Part shown: positions 12,154 to 15,618 of the stretch, in pieces
Layout of the letters: the number at the start of each line of letters is the position of its first letter
Position numbering within the stretch: the stretch's first letter is position 1
Source: an uncultured Clostridium sp.
GTDB taxonomy: Bacteria > Bacillota > Clostridia > TANB77 > CAG-465
DNA: 15,618 nucleotides
Assembly (NCBI GenBank): GCA_905204915.1
Contig: CAJLBR010000029.1
Span: 1 to 15,618, forward strand
Direction of reading: 5' to 3'
The notes under the pieces: model-generated
Told to the model about the DNA's origin: nothing
What the model saw: only the letters and a program-made list of their open reading frames with translations
Databases searched by the model: none
Program-made: the position numbers and the translations under genes

Positions 12154-12702
12154 ATGGATTTTAATTTAGTTGAACAAAAAATGGAAAAAGCGATAGATCA
12201 TTTAGGAGAAGAACTATCTGTAATAAGAGCAGGAAGAGCAAACCCTGCAATTTTAAATAAAGTGGAAGTTGAATATTATGGTGCTTTAACACCAATTAAC
12301 CAAGTAGGTTCAATTTCTGTACCAGAAGTAAGACAAATTTTAATTACACCATGGGATAAATCTGTTTTAGGAGCAATAGAAAAAGCTATTCAAAAATCAG
12401 AAATCGGAATTAATCCAATAAATGATGGAAATGCTATAAGATTAAATTTCCCAGAATTAACAGAGGATAGAAGAAGAGAACTTGTAAAAGATGCTAAAGC
12501 AATAGGTGAATCTACTAAAGTTGCTATAAGAAATATTAGAAGAGATGCAATAGATATGGCAAAATCTGCACAAAAGAATTCAGAAATTACAGAAGACGAA
12601 TTAAAAGCAGCTGAAGAAAAAATACAAAAACTTACTGATAAGTATGTTGAATCAGTTGATAATAATATATCTGCAAAAGAAAAAGAAATAATGGAAGTTT
12701 AA
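12154..12702 (+). CDS. frr: Ribosome recycling factor
   Basis: RRF splits post-termination ribosomes together with EF-G. The 182-residue length is typical (about 185). The three-helix bundle and small beta domain are seen in order: IRAGRANPAILNKVEVEYYG (residues 24-43), PINQVGSISVPEVR, ITPWDKSVLGAIEKAI (68-83), IRLNFPELTEDRRRELVK (94-111) and the conserved IRNIRRDA (126-133), where the Arg equivalent to the functionally important R132 of E. coli lies. AAGGAGA (12139-12145) precedes the ATG. It is first of three genes; cdsA follows after 18 nt without the uppS gene that usually lies between them. Confidence 0.97.
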   Translation: MDFNLVEQKMEKAIDHLGEELSVIRAGRANPAILNKVEVEYYGALTPINQVGSISVPEVRQILITPWDKSVLGAIEKAIQKSEIGINPINDGNAIRLNFPELTEDRRRELVKDAKAIGESTKVAIRNIRRDAIDMAKSAQKNSEITEDELKAAEEKIQKLTDKYVESVDNNISAKEKEIMEV

Positions 12703-12720
12703 ATTTGAAAGGTTGATTTT

Positions 12721-13539
12721 GTGGGAAGACGAATTATATCATCAGTAATTTTTACTGTTATACTTGTTTTAATAATGTTTGTAGATAATCCTATTGTAGA
12801 TAGTGCAATAATTGTGTTATTATCACTAATTGGAATCTATGAATATAATAAAGCATTTAAAAATGCGGGATATAAACCAATATCTTGGGTAGGATATTTA
12901 GCCTGCTTTGTAATCTTTACAATGGGCGGAATTATATCAGATGAAAATAAATTATTACTCATAAAAATTGCAGTTCCAACAGTACTGATAGTTATATTTA
13001 TGTACGTAATAATTACTAATTTAAAGAGATCAATTATAGATATAGCTATAACGGTATTTTCATTGATTTATATTCCTTTCATGTTCTCATTTGTTAAATT
13101 AATACTTATGATGCCACTTGGAAGAGTACTTATTTGGTTTGTATTTTTAGGAGCTTTCGCTTCAGATGTTTCTGCATATTTTATCGGAACTAAGTTTGGA
13201 AAAACTAAACTTTGTCCAGATATAAGTCCTAAAAAAACTGTTGAAGGTTCAATAGGTGGAATAATAGGAGTAGTTCTATCATATGCAGTGCTTACATATA
13301 TTGCTAATAGATATTTTGGTATGACTTTACAATATGGTTATACTTTAATGGCTGGTGTTATTGCTGGTATTGCCGGTCAATTTGGTGATCTTTCAGCTTC
13401 AGCTATAAAAAGATATTGCAATGTTAAAGATTTTGGAAATTTAATTCCAGGACATGGCGGTATTTTAGACAGATTTGATAGTATATTGTTTGTTGCACCA
13501 GTAATATATATGTTTTTAAAAATATATATTCTAGTGTAA
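12721..13539 (+). CDS. cdsA: Phosphatidate cytidylyltransferase (CDP-diglyceride synthase)
   Basis: CdsA makes CDP-diacylglycerol from phosphatidic acid and CTP in the membrane, the precursor of phosphatidylglycerol and other phospholipids. The 272-residue product has many hydrophobic segments (about 7-20, 26-40, 56-72, 82-99, 105-130, 135-155, 175-195, 207-221 and 254-271). The complete CDS signature lies at 227-253: S-x-x-K-R, four residues, KD, then IPGHGGILDRFD. An upstream SDVSAYFIGTKFGK and SPKKTVEGSIGG are also typical. It starts with GTG, with GAAAGG (12707-12712) 8 nt upstream. The dxr gene that commonly follows is missing and rseP comes next. Confidence 0.96.
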   Translation: MGRRIISSVIFTVILVLIMFVDNPIVDSAIIVLLSLIGIYEYNKAFKNAGYKPISWVGYLACFVIFTMGGIISDENKLLLIKIAVPTVLIVIFMYVIITNLKRSIIDIAITVFSLIYIPFMFSFVKLILMMPLGRVLIWFVFLGAFASDVSAYFIGTKFGKTKLCPDISPKKTVEGSIGGIIGVVLSYAVLTYIANRYFGMTLQYGYTLMAGVIAGIAGQFGDLSASAIKRYCNVKDFGNLIPGHGGILDRFDSILFVAPVIYMFLKIYILV

Positions 13540-13558
13540 AATTTGAGGGGGAGATTTA

Positions 13559-14809
13559 GTGTTAACATTTTTATTAACAGTGGTAAAATTACTTGTAATT
13601 TTATGCATTGTTGCAACTATACATGAGTTTGGACACTTCTTGATGTCTAAATTATGTAAGGCTAAGGTTAATGAATTTTCAATTGGATTTGGGCCCAAAA
13701 TAGTTCAAAAACAATTTGGAGAAACTATGTATTCTTTAAGATGGTTACCTTTAGGTGGGTATTGTGCCATTGAAGGAGAAGATGGAGATTCGGAAGCTGA
13801 TAATTCTTTTGCTAAGAAAAACACTTTACAAAAGATTTTGATACTTATTATGGGAGCAACTTTTAATGCTATACTTGCTGTTGTAATATTTGTATCAATA
13901 GCATTTTCTACAAATACATATACTACTAAAGTATTGGATGTAGAAGATGGTTCTATACTTGCAAATGCTGGTATAGAGTCTGGTGACGTAATTACTAAGG
14001 TAAATTCAAAAAAAGTTAATATATTATCTGATATAGTAAATATGGCAGTGCCAGAAAATAAAGATGTTGAAGTTGAATATGTTAGAAATGGTGAAAAACA
14101 TGTAACAACTGTAAATGACGCAGTAACTGAAATAGGATATATTGGTGTATCTTTCTCAGTTGATGAAAATTCAAACGTTACAAATGTTGTAGATATGGTA
14201 GCATCTGGTTCTGCAGCTGCTGATTCTAAATTAAAAGCAGGAGATAAAATAGTATCTATTGATGGAATAGAAACTAGTAATGCTAGTCAAGTAATAAGCT
14301 ATGTTAGACAAAATGCTAATAAAGAGCTAAGTTTCGTAGTAGAAAGAAATGGTGAAACTATTGAAGAAAAAGTTACACCGGTAGCTAAAAAAGTATTTGA
14401 TCTTAATATAACAAATGCAGAATATGCAAAGACTAATTTAAAATTAGCTTTTGCTTCAGCATATAGCAATGTAAAAGCTATTGTAGGATCATATGTTGAT
14501 CTATTTAGAGGAAAAGTTGGAGTAAAGGATATGTCTGGTATAGTTGGAATTGGTGAAGTAGTTTCTAAAACTTCAGGCATATTAGAATTCTTAAATTTAA
14601 TGGGAATAATAAGTTTGGCTATAGGTGTTGCAAACATTATGCCATTCCCACCATTAGATGGCGGAAAGATTGTTATTGTTATTGGAGAGGCTATAACACG
14701 TAAAAAATTGCCAATTAAAGCTGAGGCTATAATATCTTATATAGGTTTTGGTCTTCTTATAGCACTAACATTAGTTGTAACATATAACGATATAATAAGA
14801 ATTATATAA
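13559..14809 (+). CDS. rseP: Site-2 intramembrane metalloprotease RseP/RasP
   Basis: This membrane zinc protease performs the second cut of anti-sigma factors and clears signal-peptide remnants. The 416-residue product has the zinc motif HEFGH in the first transmembrane helix (residues 22-26, catalytic Glu23). GFGPKI and RWLPLGGY (61-68) follow, then a second membrane helix (about 93-117). Two PDZ-like segments follow (about 123-200, with AGIESGDVITKVN, and about 205-275, with LKAGDKIVSIDG). A third membrane region has NIMPFPPLDGG (359-369, metal ligand Asp367) and a last helix lies at about 388-408. Start is GTG with GAGGGGGAG (13545-13553). Two PDZ-like repeats resemble the E. coli layout. 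Last gene of the operon, followed by a bidirectional terminator. Confidence 0.95.
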   Translation: MLTFLLTVVKLLVILCIVATIHEFGHFLMSKLCKAKVNEFSIGFGPKIVQKQFGETMYSLRWLPLGGYCAIEGEDGDSEADNSFAKKNTLQKILILIMGATFNAILAVVIFVSIAFSTNTYTTKVLDVEDGSILANAGIESGDVITKVNSKKVNILSDIVNMAVPENKDVEVEYVRNGEKHVTTVNDAVTEIGYIGVSFSVDENSNVTNVVDMVASGSAAADSKLKAGDKIVSIDGIETSNASQVISYVRQNANKELSFVVERNGETIEEKVTPVAKKVFDLNITNAEYAKTNLKLAFASAYSNVKAIVGSYVDLFRGKVGVKDMSGIVGIGEVVSKTSGILEFLNLMGIISLAIGVANIMPFPPLDGGKIVIVIGEAITRKKLPIKAEAIISYIGFGLLIALTLVVTYNDIIRII

Positions 14810-14827
14810 ATATGAAATAGAAAAATA

Positions 14828-14867
14828 GAACTTAAGTTAAATTCATAACTTAAGTTCCATTTTTTTG
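14828..14867. terminator. Bidirectional terminator between rseP and the convergent - strand gene
   Basis: A perfect 12-bp stem, GAACTTAAGTTA (14828-14839) with TAACTTAAGTTC (14846-14857), has a 6-nt loop. On the + strand it is followed by CATTTTTTT; on the - strand it is followed by TATTTTTCTATTT. It therefore can end rseP and the gene at 14908-15231. Confidence 0.88.
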
Positions 14868-14907
14868 CCTTTTGATCTTTTTGGTTTCTTTTTACTTGTT
14901 CCCCTTT

Positions 14908-15231
14908 TTAGGTTTCAATATGCAGCTTACAATCTCTTGTTATATAATATTTATTACCGTTATTTGTGAAATACAGCTTGGCGTCATCAGAATAGGTTTT
15001 GAATGTAGCAATTTCTTTCATGCTATTTTTGCCGTTTTTCATCTGGACTACTTCTAATGAATAAATATGAATTTCATCATATCTTTCGAGGGCTACAATT
15101 TCACCGGATATGTAATCGAACCGATTACAGTTAACAATGATTGTGTGGTCATTTCCCAGAAGATCAAACATAAGACCTCGCTTACATATGAAAAATCCAT
15201 TTGGGAGCTTGAGAACATAAGAATAACACAT
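14908..15231 (-). CDS. Uncharacterised 107-residue protein
   Basis: I do not recognise this protein. It looks soluble and beta-rich, with alternating hydrophobic and polar residues and a C-terminus ending NNGNKYYITRDCKLHIET. It starts MCYSYVLKLPNGFFICKRG. No catalytic motif is visible. The frame extends upstream to a TTG at 15261, but the ATG at 15231 has an excellent GGAGG (15243-15239) 7 nt ahead of it. A TATAAT at 15277-15272 could be its -10 box; the -35 is weak. Codon use differs from the neighbours: CGG, CGA, CTC, CTG, GCC, TCC and GGC appear, and GC content is visibly higher. This suggests horizontal acquisition. It is convergent with rseP and shares its terminator. Confidence 0.7.
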   Translation of the reverse strand: MCYSYVLKLPNGFFICKRGLMFDLLGNDHTIIVNCNRFDYISGEIVALERYDEIHIYSLEVVQMKNGKNSMKEIATFKTYSDDAKLYFTNNGNKYYITRDCKLHIET

Positions 15232-15271
15232 ACAAATACCTCCAATCGTTTGGTAAATCAAAAATTAGTAT

Positions 15272-15277
15272 ATTATA
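15272..15277 (-). promoter_or_regulatory. Possible -10 box of the - strand gene
   Basis: On the - strand a perfect TATAAT lies here, 41 nt upstream of the ATG at 15231. The best -35 at 16-nt spacing is only TTTTTC (15299-15294), so the promoter is tentative. Confidence 0.35.
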
Positions 15278-15332
15278 ATGATATGCTGTTTTTGAAAAAA
15301 AGTTAATAATTTTGTAGAAAATAATTTGTTAT

Positions 15333-15361
15333 TCATATTTTTTATAGTGTACAAGTATAAT
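15333..15361 (+). promoter_or_regulatory. Promoter region of bofA, possibly sigma-E type
   Basis: TCATATT (15333-15339) is a full match to the sigma-E -35 form KMATATT. After 14 nt comes AGTATAAT (15354-15361), 5 of 8 matches to CATACAMT. The same TATAAT (15356-15361) would suit sigma-A, but no good -35 lies 16-18 nt upstream (TTCATA at 15332-15337 is poor). bofA is a mother-cell, sigma-E gene in B. subtilis. Confidence 0.4.
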
Positions 15362-15379
15362 TAAAAAAGAGGTGTTTAT

Positions 15380-15618
15380 ATGCAGTATGCTATGTTTATT
15401 TTTACTGTTATAGCAGTTGTTGTTGTAGCAAAATTATTTTCGTGGCCATTAAAGAAAATATTAAAATTATTATTAAATATTGCCCTTGGAATTGTAATGA
15501 TACTTTTAGTAAATACTTTTGGCGGAAATATTGGACTTCATATACCATTTAATTTTGTTACTGCTATAGTGTCAGGAATTTTAGGAATACCCGGCGTGAT
15601 AGCTTTAATTATTCTAAA
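15380..15618 (+). CDS. bofA: Pro-sigma-K processing inhibitor BofA (3' end outside window)
   Basis: BofA is a small mother-cell membrane protein that, in B. subtilis, holds the SpoIVFB protease inactive so that pro-sigma-K is processed only at the right stage. The 79 visible residues contain an N-terminal hydrophobic helix (about 3-17), a second one (about 28-46) and the conserved C-terminal block: NTFGGNIGLHIPFN (46-59), then TAIVSGILGIPG (62-73). This matches the BofA family very well, and only a few residues are likely missing. The ATG has AAGAGGTG (15367-15374) at proper spacing. Together with the SpoIID-type gene at the left edge it indicates an endospore former. Many clostridia carry bofA without a clear sigma-K checkpoint, so the exact role here is inferred. 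Confidence 0.88.
   Translation, partial: MQYAMFIFTVIAVVVVAKLFSWPLKKILKLLLNIALGIVMILLVNTFGGNIGLHIPFNFVTAIVSGILGIPGVIALIIL

Noticed and set aside
15067..15306. 79-codon + strand frame overlapping the - strand gene
   Set aside because: No convincing ribosome binding site or promoter of its own, whereas the - strand frame has GGAGG at ideal distance and a shared terminator.

Overview
The window is AT-rich DNA (about 30% GC by eye, AGA as the dominant Arg codon) from a low-GC, endospore-forming, probably anaerobic Clostridia-type Firmicute. The evidence is a SpoIID-type gene at the left edge, a bofA gene cut off by the right edge, a PerR/rubrerythrin pair, and the conserved rimP-nusA-ylxR-infB-rbfA-nrnA-truB order. 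Almost everything is on the + strand. No tRNA, rRNA, CRISPR array, insertion sequence or prophage was seen.

Left part (1-2860): the 3' end of a SpoIID-type peptidoglycan lytic transglycosylase gene, closed by a terminator. Next come a 23-bp tandem repeat block, an ATPase of the AAA_14/DUF4143 type with unknown role, and a small P-loop kinase-like gene with its own promoter. These last two look like accessory genes between housekeeping blocks.

Centre (2888-10045): a translation/transcription operon driven by a strong promoter (TTGCAA-17-TATAAT). It opens with a leader stem-loop and encodes RimP, NusA, YlxR/RnpM, IF2, RbfA, NrnA and TruB, with tight spacing and two 1-nt stop/start overlaps. 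A strong terminator follows truB. A small terminator-like hairpin sits between nusA and ylxR. IF2 has a long Asn/Arg/Tyr-rich linker. The ylxQ gene usual in this operon is absent, as are ribF and rpsO immediately after truB.

Right-centre (10048-11090): a peroxide-defence operon, perR-rubrerythrin. Its promoter overlaps a perfect 23-nt palindrome of the PerR/Fur 7-1-7 type, suggesting autorepression relieved by peroxide. A monocistronic unit follows (11152-12047) encoding a 257-aa protein that I do not recognise.

Right part (12097-15618): frr-cdsA-rseP (ribosome recycling, CDP-diacylglycerol synthesis, site-2 protease). The uppS and dxr genes often found within this cluster are missing. A bidirectional terminator separates rseP from a convergent small - strand gene of atypical base composition. 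The window ends within bofA, which has a possible sigma-E-like promoter.

Several starts were corrected from the longest possible open frame using ribosome binding sites: the P-loop gene at 2367, rimP at 2985, rubrerythrin at 10509 and the - strand gene at 15231. I found no convincing new multi-gene system. The most notable signals are regulatory (PerR palindrome, rimP leader, nusA-ylxR hairpin, tandem repeats) and two unrecognised genes.
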